Of a stretch of DNA of 64,000 nucleotides, positions 17,050 through 25,765 are shown piece by piece. Source of the DNA: Deltaproteobacteria bacterium (GTDB lineage Bacteria; Myxococcota_A; Polyangia; Polyangiales; Sandaracinaceae). Where the stretch lies: the NCBI GenBank assembly GCA_017303575.1, contig JAFLCL010000009.1:1-64000 (forward strand), given 5' to 3'. Made by a program: the position numbers and the translations under genes. The stretch's first letter is position 1. Every line of letters starts with the position of its first letter. The notes under the pieces were generated by a model. The model searched no databases, was not told the DNA's origin, and worked only from the letters and a program-made list of their open reading frames with translations.

Positions 17050-17686
17050 CACTTCTTGGGTGGAGTCAGCAGCGTCTGGACGTTTTCCAGGCGCTTGAAC
17101 GCTTCGGCGATGAGGAGGAAGCCCACGAAGGACTCAACCTCCTGCTCTTCGTCTTCGAACGCGGTCGGGTCAGTGGTCAGGGCTACGCGCAGACACTCAG
17201 CCGCACGCCCGAGATCGGTGCGGGTCTCGCGGAGTAGCCCCTCTACTTTCCCGCTCGCTCCTTCGCGCCTCCGCGAGCGAGCCGGCCGAGCGCGTCGATG
17301 ATCGCTCCGCCGACACCGGGAGAGTCCTCCAGCATCCGCTCGACCTCTGCCCACGTCGGGTAGACGAGACACGACCGGATGAACGCCGACACGTCCGCCT
17401 CGCTGGTCTTGTCGCCAGTCGCTGCGAGCTTCTTCGCGTTGAGGTGATGCGGCTTCTTCACGACGATCGCGCCGTGATCCGTGTCGATCACCGCGGTGCG
17501 CTCGACGCCGTGCTCCTCACGACCCTTCGCGATGTGGGGTGCGTCCTTCAACGCTTGCTCTTCGAGGCGCGCGTTCTTCTCCAGCCGAGCGATCTCGACT
17601 GCCCGCTCCGCAGCCTCGTCGAACGCTGCCCGCTCCGCTCGCGCCTTGGCGATGCGCTCTTCGAGCGCCTTGATCTCGTCGGTCAT
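17049..17686 (-). CDS. tail assembly chaperone GT fusion made by -1 frameshift
   Basis: Reading 17686 to 17247 in frame 0 and then slipping back one base at GGGAAAG (17246-17252) continues in the -1 frame to the stop at 17049-17051. This joins 147 G residues to a 65-residue T extension starting VEGLLRETRTDL. The extension has no start of its own and is helical and acidic (FEDEEQEVESFVGFLL). In lambda and many long-tailed phages the GT protein binds the tape measure while G coats it. The heptamer is the one used in lambda and lies directly before the G stop codon. Confidence 0.8.
17243..17686 (-). CDS. tail assembly chaperone G
   Basis: The 147-residue frame-0 product starts at ATG 17686 with a highly charged coiled-coil helix (1-50), then a C-terminal helical domain (SAFIRSCLVYPTWAEVERML). 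It ends ERAGK at a TAG that directly follows the slippery heptamer. Most ribosomes should stop here, giving the short chaperone. Its position before the tape measure matches lambda gpG and Mu gp41. Confidence 0.8.
   Translation of the reverse strand: MTDEIKALEERIAKARAERAAFDEAAERAVEIARLEKNARLEEQALKDAPHIAKGREEHGVERTAVIDTDHGAIVVKKPHHLNAKKLAATGDKTSEADVSAFIRSCLVYPTWAEVERMLEDSPGVGGAIIDALGRLARGGAKERAGK
17246..17252 (-). promoter_or_regulatory. programmed -1 frameshift slippery site GGGAAAG
   Basis: On the minus strand the frame-0 codons are GCG GGA AAG TAG. The heptamer G GGA AAG fits X XXY YYZ and re-pairs as GGG AAA after a one-base slip, leading into the T frame. The stop codon in the next position can itself promote slippage. 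Confidence 0.85.
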
Positions 17687-17701
17687 GGCTCAGCCCTCCG
17701 T

Positions 17702-18172
17702 TCAGACCACGATGTCGCTGAACAGCTTCTTGCCGTTCTCGACGACCTCCAGACACGACAGCTCGATGTCCTCGGCGGTCGGGTCGGCGTTCTGCTCGTT
17801 CGCGGCCGTGCTCTTGAGGAAGCGGCAGCGGTTCAGCTCGACCGTGATCGGCGTGTCGTCGGGTTCGAGGTACTGGACGATCACCGGGAAGATGACCTCT
17901 CCGTACGTCTTTCCGTCGCTCGACTTTGCAGCGAGGTTGTTCTTGAGCGCCATCGCGCTCGACTTGCGCATGGTCAGCGACACCGCGCCTGGCGTGTACT
18001 GACCCCGAGTGCGACCGAGGGGCTTTCCGCCCTGGCCACGAACGAGGCCCTCTTCGATCGCGTGGTCCCACGAGATCTTGCTCATGCCGACGTACTGCTC
18101 GCCGTCGATCGTGATCTTCGTGCTGGCCCACGAGTGCGTGAACGAGTTGATGCGGATGTCGTCTGCGGCCAT
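17702..18172 (-). CDS. tail tube protein (Mu gpM-like)
   Basis: The 156-residue protein has the size, beta-rich composition and position of contractile-tail tube proteins: between the sheath and the G/GT chaperones. It begins with an HSWASTKITIDGEQYVGMSKISW segment, common in the Mu/FluMu tube family, and has a mid-chain GxVSLTMRK strand. Multiple copies form the inner tube that passes DNA. Confidence 0.75.
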   Translation of the reverse strand: MAADDIRINSFTHSWASTKITIDGEQYVGMSKISWDHAIEEGLVRGQGGKPLGRTRGQYTPGAVSLTMRKSSAMALKNNLAAKSSDGKTYGEVIFPVIVQYLEPDDTPITVELNRCRFLKSTAANEQNADPTAEDIELSCLEVVENGKKLFSDIVV

Positions 18173-18222
18173 GGCGGAAGTGCTCCTCGGTCAGAGGTGA
18201 GAGGGATGCGCGCGAGGTCTGC

Positions 18223-19674
18223 TCAGACCGCCACGACGTTGAGCGCGGGGTTGGTGAAGCCCACGCCGAGCGAGACGCTCTCCGCGTAGGCCAGCGGCAC
18301 CACGCGCGCGTCCGCGCTGAGGTTCTTCGTGGAGAGGAGGTTCTCGTTCCTCGCGACCACGCAGTGCGCGTCGCTCGCCTTGGGCTTCGACAGGAGCACG
18401 GCCGCGAGGCGCGCGTTTGCTCCGGCCTCGATTGCGAGCGCCTCCGATTCGAGGATGAAGCCCGACGTGCGGTCGACGAGGATCGGGCTGTTGAGGCGTT
18501 CCTCGAAGTAGGAGCGGAGAACCTGGAGAGCCAGATTCATCACCCTGCGATGCGCCAGCAGTTGGAAGTCCGAGCCCGTCGGGCAGAGGAGCCGCGGACG
18601 GTTCACGAAGACGCCCGCGCGACGCTCCCAGGTGCGGAGCACGTAGAAGCGTGCGTCGTCGAGGCCGGGGCTCTTCGCTTCGTCGTGGTGTCGCGGGTTC
18701 CCGAGCGAGTCGACGATCGAGATGCCGCCGATCGGACCGAGCTTGATGTCCGCCGAGTTGATCTCCTCCGAGAAGGAGTTCTCGCGGGGCGCGACGATCA
18801 TCGACACGGGGCGGAGGTAGCGACGCGCCGAGACCGACGACGTCATCTCGACCGCACCCGCGGTGAGCGCCCCGTACGTGCTCGTCTTGCTCGCGAACAC
18901 GCCGCCGATGGACGCCTGGTAGGTCGCGTCGCTCTCACCGATGCCGGGGATGCGAGCGGAGCCGATCCAGCAGACGTCCTTGCCGGAGGCAACGATGCTC
19001 GCGATCTTCGTCTCGATGGCATCGAAGAGCGTCGCGTCGATCGCGCCGACGATCTCGACCATGCCCCAGTCGGTCGCGGTGAGCTTGAGCGCGTCGAGTG
19101 CGGCCCCGACCTCGGCCGCGTTGCCCGCGGGAGCCGTGGTGCGGAACGTCGCGACGTCGCCCGTCACGAGCGTGCCCGCGGCGAAGTCGATCGTCACGCC
19201 CGACTCGGGGATCGTGTACGTGTTCGCCGTGCCGAGCGACTTGGTCGCCGACATCGTTCGTCCGCCGTCGAGACTGTACTTGAACGAGATCGGACCCGTG
19301 CCGATGGTGCCTCCGAGCGTGACGAGGAACTTCACCTCGTAGTCGTCGAGCGGCTCGGTCGTCACGACGTCTGCCGTGACCGCGCTGGTGCCGGTGCCGA
19401 CGAAGGTCACGGCCGAAGCTGCACCATCGGTGGTCTGACCGGTCCTCACGCAGAGCACGGGGCGGCCGTACTTCTCGATCGCGTGGGCGGCGGCCTCGAC
19501 CAGCGGTCCGGTGCCGAACGCTGCGACGACGTCACGCACACGAGCGAACGCCGCGGGGACGTTCGCGGTGCCCGTCGAGGACGCGCCGACGATCGCGAGG
19601 ATGCGGCCCGCCGTCGGAGGAAGGACGCCGAGGGCGTTGTCGAGCTGCGTGATGGTGAGAGACGGAACGGTCAT
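18223..19674 (-). CDS. contractile tail sheath protein
   Basis: The 483-residue product starts with a sheath-type N-terminus (RILAIVGASSTGTANVPAAFARVRDVVAAFGTGPLVEAAAHAI) and ends in a domain with RRAGVFVNRPR and an LQVLRSYFEERLNSPI segment typical of Mu gpL/T4 gp18-family C-termini, where neighbouring subunits interlock. This gene shows that the tail is contractile (myovirus-type). It lies directly upstream of the tube gene, as in Mu. Confidence 0.88.
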   Translation of the reverse strand: MTVPSLTITQLDNALGVLPPTAGRILAIVGASSTGTANVPAAFARVRDVVAAFGTGPLVEAAAHAIEKYGRPVLCVRTGQTTDGAASAVTFVGTGTSAVTADVVTTEPLDDYEVKFLVTLGGTIGTGPISFKYSLDGGRTMSATKSLGTANTYTIPESGVTIDFAAGTLVTGDVATFRTTAPAGNAAEVGAALDALKLTATDWGMVEIVGAIDATLFDAIETKIASIVASGKDVCWIGSARIPGIGESDATYQASIGGVFASKTSTYGALTAGAVEMTSSVSARRYLRPVSMIVAPRENSFSEEINSADIKLGPIGGISIVDSLGNPRHHDEAKSPGLDDARFYVLRTWERRAGVFVNRPRLLCPTGSDFQLLAHRRVMNLALQVLRSYFEERLNSPILVDRTSGFILESEALAIEAGANARLAAVLLSKPKASDAHCVVARNENLLSTKNLSADARVVPLAYAESVSLGVGFTNPALNVVAV

Positions 19675-19676
19675 GG

Positions 19677-20255
19677 TCAGTCCTCGCTGGGTGCGGGCAC
19701 GGTGATGGTCTGTTCGAGGCCGAGCTTCTCGACCGCGACGGTCGCGCTCGTGTCGCTGGGAGCGATGGCGCTGGGCTTGTCGAGGACGCGCGCGCCGACG
19801 GTGCCGGTGATGCGGATCGCTGCGCCCGCATAGCGAACAGTGCGATCAGCCATCCAGCGCTGGGACGTGATCGAGTGCGGGATCCGCGCGAGATAGACGG
19901 CTCGGTAGAACGCGTCGTAGAGCGCGCGCGCCGCGACGTACTGCGCCTCTTCGTTGTCGGGCGCGGAGGTGTCCTCCGCCTCGATGTAGGCGGTGAAGAC
20001 CTCGTCGAGGCTCGCGAGCGGACGTGCGAGACCGACGTTGGGTGACTCGGGCGCTCGTAGCGTCCCGAGAGTTCCCGCAGCGTCGTCACCGGGGACGAAC
20101 ACGACGCGGTGCGACGTCTGCCGCTGGTGTGCGGTTTCACGCCAACCGAACGTCACAGGCACGGGCACCGTCACGGGGTCGGTGACTGGCGTCTCGTCGA
20201 CGAAGCGCTGACGCACGAGACGGACCAGCTCGGGAAGAGCGAAGGTGACGCTCAT
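19677..20255 (-). CDS. tail completion/terminator protein
   Basis: The 192-residue protein begins with a helix (ELVRLVRQRFVDE) and has alternating beta strands with an Ala-rich helix (NEEAQYVAARALYDAFYRAVY). In Mu-like order it sits between the virion morphogenesis gene and the sheath, where gp37 and tail-terminator proteins are found. It ends 2 bp before the sheath start. The role is from context only. Confidence 0.55.
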   Translation of the reverse strand: MSVTFALPELVRLVRQRFVDETPVTDPVTVPVPVTFGWRETAHQRQTSHRVVFVPGDDAAGTLGTLRAPESPNVGLARPLASLDEVFTAYIEAEDTSAPDNEEAQYVAARALYDAFYRAVYLARIPHSITSQRWMADRTVRYAGAAIRITGTVGARVLDKPSAIAPSDTSATVAVEKLGLEQTITVPAPSED

Positions 20256-20674
20256 CGCGCACCTCCCGTCGTCTCCTCGAACTCCTCGACGAGGATGGTC
20301 TTGATCGCCTTCGCGACGGGCGCGGGGATCTTGCTCGTCGGCAGGATCGGTCTCGCGAGCCAGTTCTCCTTCGAGGAGCCTCGGATCGCGCCGAGGTGAT
20401 GACGAGCCTCGACGCCATCGAGGCGTGCGAGCACGACGGTGCCGATCGCACGGGTCGAGAGCGCCTTGCCGGCATCGGCCAGCGGCGTGCGCCCGTCCTT
20501 CGTCGGCTTCCAGGGCGTGCCGTCCGGTCCGACACCGCGAGCGATGTTCGAGCGCAGCTCGTCGTCGAGCGCACGAGCGACGTCCGGAGCCGCTCGCTGC
20601 ACCATGCCCGGCAGCGCACGGAGCTGCGTGAGCATCGCGTCCATCTCATCTGCACCACGGTTCAGGTCACTCAT
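20252..20674 (-). CDS. phage virion morphogenesis protein (gpG-like)
   Basis: The start at 20674 gives 140 residues. The sequence carries the family pattern: an N-terminal helix, GPDGTPWKPTKDGRTPLADAGKAL and a later GAIRGSS turn, resembling phage tail completion protein S/Mu gpG virion morphogenesis proteins (pfam05069 type). These act at the head-tail interface. It overlaps the upstream gene by 8 bp and the downstream one by 4 bp. Confidence 0.7.
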   Translation of the reverse strand: MSDLNRGADEMDAMLTQLRALPGMVQRAAPDVARALDDELRSNIARGVGPDGTPWKPTKDGRTPLADAGKALSTRAIGTVVLARLDGVEARHHLGAIRGSSKENWLARPILPTSKIPAPVAKAIKTILVEEFEETTGGAR

Positions 20675-21158
20675 CGGTGCCTCGACCGCGTGCGCGCTCC
20701 TCACGACCACGACGCGCCTGGATGTGCGTCCAGAGAGTTGGGCTGCGCTCTGAATAGATGTACGGAGCACCCTTGGAGATCGCCGAGCCAGTCGCGTCCG
20801 CGCGAAGCGGCAGCTCGAAGAGACCGTCCTTTGCCTCCGCAGCCTCGCGGATCTCGTCCTCGGCCTTCGTGGCGTCGGCCTTGATCTCGGCGAACTGCTC
20901 GTCGAGCTGGTCGACGCCGTGCCTGATGTAGGCGTGCAGCGTGACCATGCGGACGAGCCAGTCCTCGATCGCCTCGGGCACCGGCGCAGCGAACGGCGCT
21001 GCGTACCTCTTCGAGAGCCTCGAATCGATCCATCGACTGCGCGCGGTGAGCTTCGCGGCGAGCCACCCCGGAGCCATCGACTCCAGACGATCGACCATGA
21101 CGCCCGGCATCGCCGTGAGCGTTCGGAAGCGATCGTTGGTGACGTAACTCGTGGACAT
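20667..21158 (-). CDS. head completion protein (Mu gp36/DUF1320-like)
   Basis: The 163-residue protein is largely helical, with SRLSKRYAAPFAAPVPEAIEDWLVRMVTLHAY in the middle, the pattern of DUF1320 (Mu gp36) and HK97 gp6-type connector proteins (a helix bundle with a conserved R-x-YxxP). It lies immediately after the capsid gene, as expected for a head-tail connector. Confidence 0.7.
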   Translation of the reverse strand: MSTSYVTNDRFRTLTAMPGVMVDRLESMAPGWLAAKLTARSRWIDSRLSKRYAAPFAAPVPEAIEDWLVRMVTLHAYIRHGVDQLDEQFAEIKADATKAEDEIREAAEAKDGLFELPLRADATGSAISKGAPYIYSERSPTLWTHIQARRGREERARGRGTDE

Positions 21159-21275
21159 GGTGAGTGGTCCGTCGGGACGGAGCGATGCCCGGAGCGCGAG
21201 AGTTCGCGCTGCGACGCCGGGCGCGCCGCGGAGGGAGTCAGTGCGCGGAGCTGCGAGCGCAGCTCACGCGAGTGA

Positions 21276-22250
21276 TCAGCCGGTGACGCGGATGAGCGCG
21301 TAGGGGTGACCGGGCACGATCGCGTGACGACCGCGCGCGACCCACTTGAGGAGGTTCTGTTCCTGGTAGGTCGAGTCCGAGAGCGACGGGTAGCGGATCG
21401 CGAAGTCCTTGCGGGTCGACCACACGAAGCCGCCGAAGTCGTCCGTCGCGGGGTCGGTCATCACGAGGTAGTAGGTTGTGTCCGACCCGCCGAACGCAGC
21501 CCCGAGTTCCGAGGCCACCAGAGGGAGGCCGAGGTTCCACGCACCGGCGACCGGCGTGTGATCGGTCGCGTTGAGGAACTTCGCGCCGACGAGATCGAGA
21601 GCACGAGTCGAGAGCGCGCCGGGCACGAGCAGAGCCGTCGGCTGGAGGTTGCGCGGCGAGCCGTCGGGACCCTTGATGGCCGATGCCGCCGCGATCGCCG
21701 CGCCGAGGTTCGTGCGGGCGACGTCGATCGACACGCTCACGTCGATGGGCTTCGACGCGATGATGTTGCCGTACGTCCCCATGCTCGTGTCGCCCGCGCG
21801 ACCACTCACGGGGTGAGCGCTCGCGTGGAAGAACGTCTGGCCGTCGTAGCAGACCGGGTTCGCGAGCATCGCCTTCGCGAGCCTGCGCTGCGGCTCGTAG
21901 GCGAACTGCGCCGCGAGGTCGGTGACGAACTTCGTCGCCGCGTTGATGCCCTGGCCGTCGAGGTCCTCGAAGTCGCTCTCGAAGAGAGAGAGGCCCTTGT
22001 TCTCGAAGTCGTGCGTGAACTCGAAGGAGTTCATCACCGCGTCCTCGAACTCCGTCGAGCCGTCGCTCACGTCGATCGAGAGCGCGCCGTTGTTCACGAG
22101 CCAGCCGAGGATCTCGCGCTTGGTCTGGCTCTGCGTCTGGCTGGCGACCTTCGTCCACCAGAGGTTCCGGAGGCGAGCCTCGTACGACTTCACCGCCTTC
22201 GCGCGAAGGTTGGTCGTGAAGTCGGCCATGAAGGATGCGGTGAGCAGCAT
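21276..22250 (-). CDS. major capsid protein (Mu gpT-like)
   Basis: The 324-residue product has the Mu gpT-type layout: an N-terminal helical arm (about 10-60), a GALSIDVSDGSTEFEDA strand region and a central FFHAS.H motif (QTFFHASAHPVSG). C-terminal beta-rich segments with GGFVWSTRKDFAIRY and ARGRHAIVPGHPYALIRV close the chain. The size is close to that of the Mu head subunit (about 305 residues). ATG 22250 is used; ATG 22229 is also possible. It should form an HK97-fold shell. Confidence 0.82.
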   Translation of the reverse strand: MLLTASFMADFTTNLRAKAVKSYEARLRNLWWTKVASQTQSQTKREILGWLVNNGALSIDVSDGSTEFEDAVMNSFEFTHDFENKGLSLFESDFEDLDGQGINAATKFVTDLAAQFAYEPQRRLAKAMLANPVCYDGQTFFHASAHPVSGRAGDTSMGTYGNIIASKPIDVSVSIDVARTNLGAAIAAASAIKGPDGSPRNLQPTALLVPGALSTRALDLVGAKFLNATDHTPVAGAWNLGLPLVASELGAAFGGSDTTYYLVMTDPATDDFGGFVWSTRKDFAIRYPSLSDSTYQEQNLLKWVARGRHAIVPGHPYALIRVTG

Positions 22251-22323
22251 GTCTGTCGTGCCTCAGTGAGAGGGGTTGTTCTGGAGTGGTGATCACGCGC
22301 TCACGCGCGCGGGTCAGTTCGCG

Positions 22324-22767
22324 TCAGGCGTCCTCGCCCGGCGGACCCTGGAGACCGATCGCATCCGCCGTCTCGATGCCGACGCGAGCGCCCGAGGCGC
22401 CCTCGACGATCCAGACGCGACCCGCCATCGACGAGCCGGACACGTCGGCGGGAACCGCGACGACGCCGGCAGCGCTCCAGTAGCAAGGGCCACCGATGTC
22501 GGTCGCATCGACCGTGTTCGAGCCCGCGTTGGTGAAGAAGTGGATGCGCTTCGGGTTGAAGAGTTCGATCTCGACCGTCTTCGTGCCGTCGCCCGTGAGC
22601 GACTCGGTGAAGCGGCCGACCGGCAGGAGGTTGGTGTCGACGGCGGACGGCACCGCCTGGCCCTGCGTGGAGCCGGCCGTGCGATCGATGCAGGCGGGCG
22701 CGCCCTGGATTGCGACCGCGCTGTTGGCCAGCACGACGCGGAGCTTGGAGATGATCTTGTGTCCCAT
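22324..22767 (-). CDS. small capsid-associated protein (decoration-like)
   Basis: The 147-residue protein lies between protease/scaffold and major capsid protein, the usual place for capsid decoration proteins (Mu gpN). It is beta-rich with many small residues and ends with a collagen-like GLQGPPGEDA motif. Decoration trimers bind the shell after expansion. The function is inferred from position and composition. Confidence 0.5.
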   Translation of the reverse strand: MGHKIISKLRVVLANSAVAIQGAPACIDRTAGSTQGQAVPSAVDTNLLPVGRFTESLTGDGTKTVEIELFNPKRIHFFTNAGSNTVDATDIGGPCYWSAAGVVAVPADVSGSSMAGRVWIVEGASGARVGIETADAIGLQGPPGEDA

Positions 22768-22816
22768 GTTCGGAGTCCTCGTGTCGGAGTGAGGTCAGTG
22801 AGTCAGTGAGTCGGGC

Positions 22817-24136
22817 TCACGCCTTCGTCGGGACGACCGCGCCGAAGTGCTGCTCGGCGCCGACGTTCTTCACGCCGAACGAGAGCGGGTTCATGTTCAT
22901 GCGGGCGTCGAGCTGGGCCTTCGCCGCGGGCGCGAGCTGCGACGCCTGCGCGCTGCCCTGACCCTCACCGAGCGTCGGCTGCACCGAGGCCGCAGCGGCG
23001 AGCGACGGCACCGAGCGCGGCAGCGTCGCGACCATGTCGCGCACCATCGCCAGCGGTGCGGTCTTGAGGACCTTCACCAGCTCGGGTGCGAAGTCTGCAC
23101 GAGAGGCGAGCAGCGTCGTGCGCTCGGTCTCCTCCTCACGACGCGTCATCTCCGCACGGAGACGGTGGACCTCGGCGAGGGCCTTTGCCGCGGTGGTGCC
23201 TTCGTCGCCCCCCTGATCCTTGTCGCTCGACGCGGCCGGTTCGTCGCTCGCGGTGAGTGCGGCCAACGCAGCCTTGGCCTTCGCCCGGTCCTCGTCGCTG
23301 GCGTTGGGGTCGTCGAGCACTGCCTGGAGGGCCTTCGCGATCTCGTTCATGGTCTTCACCTTCGTGGGCGGTTCGTTCTGGGAGGTGCTCTGCGCCGACA
23401 CCGACGCGAGGAGCTGAGAGAGGTCCGAGACCTCGACGTCTGCGAGCTGCTTCGAGATCGCGTCGCGGCCGATCGCGAGTGCGCCATCGAGCGCACGGAC
23501 CTGAGCCGCGGGAACTCCGCGCATCGTCTCGACCAGCGAGAAGAAGAGATCGCCGAGGGCACCGACCGCGGCCTCTGCGGCAGCGACAGCTCCATCTCCG
23601 ATCGCGAGGTGCGGGTTGCCGTCGAGCTTGCGAGCGCCCGTCGACACGACCCGATACGACAGACCCATCGCGGCCTCGGCACCGGCCTGCGATGCCAGCG
23701 TGTCGAAGCAGCCGATGCTGCCGACCACCGAGGATGGGCGCACTGCGATCCGCTCGGCCGCGCACGCGAGGGCGTAGGCCGCTGAGCACGCGGAGCCCTC
23801 GACGAACGCGAGAAGCGGCACACCCGCAGACGTGCATCGAGCACGCAGCGCGGCGGATGACTCGAAGCAGCCCTGCGCCGCGCCTCCAGGCGAGTCGATC
23901 ACGAGGACGACGGCGCGAGGCTTCGCGGCGAGCGCTGCGTCGACGCGATCGACGATGGCGTCGAACGAGTCGAAGGACCCACCGCGACGAGCCGCGAGAG
24001 GACCGCGCACCGTGACGAGCACGGCGCCATCGACGACGCGGTTCTCGATCGGTGAGCCGACGGCGAACGTCGCACCGAACGCTCGCGGATCGAGGGCGAG
24101 CGGGCCCGAGGGTGCGAACTGCTGCATGAGCTGCAT
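22817..24136 (-). CDS. S49 (SppA-type) capsid maturation protease with scaffold domain
   Basis: The 439-residue product starts at ATG 24136, overlapping the portal stop (ATGA). Residues 30-230 form a ClpP/crotonase-like S49 protease with VIDSPGG and catalytic Ser118 in GSACSAAYA; Lys170 (TGARKLDG) fits the S49 dyad. The remainder is a charged helical scaffold. An internal ATG at 23350 (Met263) follows AAGGTG and could give a separate scaffold of about 177 residues, as in lambda C/Nu3. The protease would cleave scaffold and itself during prohead maturation. Confidence 0.85.
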   Translation of the reverse strand: MQLMQQFAPSGPLALDPRAFGATFAVGSPIENRVVDGAVLVTVRGPLAARRGGSFDSFDAIVDRVDAALAAKPRAVVLVIDSPGGAAQGCFESSAALRARCTSAGVPLLAFVEGSACSAAYALACAAERIAVRPSSVVGSIGCFDTLASQAGAEAAMGLSYRVVSTGARKLDGNPHLAIGDGAVAAAEAAVGALGDLFFSLVETMRGVPAAQVRALDGALAIGRDAISKQLADVEVSDLSQLLASVSAQSTSQNEPPTKVKTMNEIAKALQAVLDDPNASDEDRAKAKAALAALTASDEPAASSDKDQGGDEGTTAAKALAEVHRLRAEMTRREEETERTTLLASRADFAPELVKVLKTAPLAMVRDMVATLPRSVPSLAAAASVQPTLGEGQGSAQASQLAPAAKAQLDARMNMNPLSFGVKNVGAEQHFGAVVPTKA

Positions 24137-25458
24137 CAGTTCACCGCTCCTGCCGAGAGGGCCGGCGTGGTGGACGTCACGGCCTGGAGGGCACGCAGCG
24201 GGATGGAGAAGTCGGCGGCCAGTTGCTCGGCGTCGAGTCGATCGCCGTACGCCTCACGCAGCGTCTTCACTGCTGTGGCCACCTGTCCGAGCGCGGTCGC
24301 GCGCTTCGCGATGTCGGCGGGAGGCGTGACATCCCAGTGGACGCAAGCGGGGTTCGCGAGCGCCGCGATCCCCCAGCGCGACACGACCCACGCGGGCAGA
24401 CCCTGCGAGTTGATCGTGAACGCGAGAGCGTTTGCCGTGCTCTGGATCAGGTCTGCGCGAATCGCCTCGTGGATGCCAGCGTTCGCGAACCCAGTGCCGC
24501 CGGTCGTCGTCACGACTTGACCCGCGACTGCGACCGTCATCTCCGTGTCGGCCGCGGTGATCGTCGCGCGGAAGGACTCGTGACCACGTCCGCTGGATTC
24601 GAGCAACTTGAGCGAATAGCCAGGTCGAACGCCGAGCAGGAAGTTCAGGCCCCAGGCGTTGGTGAGGCGTCGGAAGAAGTTCTCGACGACATGCTCGGGC
24701 GCGCCGTTCGGCGCCTCCGCAATCAATGCGGGATTCGCCAGCGTCGCTTCGTAGTTGTCCTTCGCGAGACCGGCGTTCTCCTTGCGGATGAACGCGCGAG
24801 CGATGGCCTTCCAGAGCGCCGCGTTCCACGGCGCAACGCGACCACCAGGCGTGTGAAGGATCCAGCGCCCGTCACCGGGCGTGATGAGCAGTTCGCCGAT
24901 GATCGAGCGGTAGAACCACTGGCCCGTGAGCCAGTCGTACCGAAGGAACTCCGGATCGAGTCGAACGAAGACTGGGTGTGCGCGACCGGGCACCGGACGC
25001 AACTCGCCAACTCCGACCCCGAGAAGGAGTCCATCGGCGGTGAGAAGGCCCAGTTCGGCCGGCGGGAACATCTCATCGAACGTCGAGCGCACCGCGCCGA
25101 TCTGCGACATCAGCTCGCGGACGATCTCGTCGGCCCCCGAGAACTTCTTGGGCAGTTGGATCAGGCCGTCGGTGCGTGTCGAGAGGACGCCCGACAGGAC
25201 ACCATCGCGACGAGCTGCGCGCATGAGGCGAGCGGCAGGGCCGAGGTCACCGGAGTCCGCAGCTCGCTCCGCCGCTTCGAGATCGGCGAGGTAGACCTCA
25301 CTCTTCGTCGTTGGCGGCGGAGCGAGCTGACCGCCCCAAGCATCACGAGCACGATCGATCTCAGCCGACCCGAGAGACGGCAACGCCGCAACGCGACCTC
25401 GTGGCCGTTCGTAGGCCGAAAGACCGAGTAGCGCGCCGAGCCTGTCGAGCCAGCTCAC
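24136..25458 (-). CDS. portal protein (Mu gp29/DUF935-like)
   Basis: The 440-residue protein has the gp29-type pattern: an N-terminal helical wing, repeated Arg-rich helices (LGPAARLMRAARRDGVLSGVLSTRT), a beta-rich clip with PEFLRYD and WQF-like aromatics, HTPGGRVAPWNAALWK, the long helix with AFIRKENAG, and an ALAFTINSQGLPAW segment near the C-terminus. Twelve copies would form the DNA-passage ring at one head vertex. It lies downstream of terminase, as in Mu; no gp30-type minor head gene follows. Confidence 0.82.
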   Translation of the reverse strand: MSWLDRLGALLGLSAYERPRGRVAALPSLGSAEIDRARDAWGGQLAPPPTTKSEVYLADLEAAERAADSGDLGPAARLMRAARRDGVLSGVLSTRTDGLIQLPKKFSGADEIVRELMSQIGAVRSTFDEMFPPAELGLLTADGLLLGVGVGELRPVPGRAHPVFVRLDPEFLRYDWLTGQWFYRSIIGELLITPGDGRWILHTPGGRVAPWNAALWKAIARAFIRKENAGLAKDNYEATLANPALIAEAPNGAPEHVVENFFRRLTNAWGLNFLLGVRPGYSLKLLESSGRGHESFRATITAADTEMTVAVAGQVVTTTGGTGFANAGIHEAIRADLIQSTANALAFTINSQGLPAWVVSRWGIAALANPACVHWDVTPPADIAKRATALGQVATAVKTLREAYGDRLDAEQLAADFSIPLRALQAVTSTTPALSAGAVN

Positions 25459-25498
25459 CCCCGTGGTCTAAGGGGCGAGCGCGCTCGACAACGTACGT

Positions 25499-25765
25499 TC
25501 ATCGGGCGACGCGGTACGTCGATCGGCGTCTCCAGCGCAGGGTCGGGGCGCCCCAAGCGGACGCAGGGATCGAGAAGAGCTGTTCCAGCAGGCGCCGCGC
25601 ATCCGCTGCGGGGCGCAGGTGGCCTGAGACCCAGCGCGACACCGTCGCAGGCGTCACACCGATCTGCGTGGCCACGCTCTGGCGCGTCGTGCCTTGCACG
25701 AGCGAGAGCAGCCGATAACGACCGTCTGTGTGGGCTCGAGCCATGGCGGGAGTGGCGTGATTCAC
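25499..25765 (-). CDS. small HTH protein, paralogous to the N-terminus of the small terminase-like protein
   Basis: The 88-residue reading begins at GTG 25765, overlapping the terminase stop (GTGA); ATG 25744 is an alternative. It contains an HTH (RQSVATQIGVTPATVSRWVSG) followed by LRP..ARRLLEQLFSIPASAWGAPT. The same spacing of W-SG, RP, ARRL, IP and AW..P occurs in the N-terminal 75 residues of the protein at 28527-29459, so the two genes flanking the large terminase share a duplicated domain. It may bind packaging-site DNA or regulate the operon. Confidence 0.65.
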   Translation of the reverse strand: MNHATPAMARAHTDGRYRLLSLVQGTTRQSVATQIGVTPATVSRWVSGHLRPAADARRLLEQLFSIPASAWGAPTLRWRRRSTYRVAR

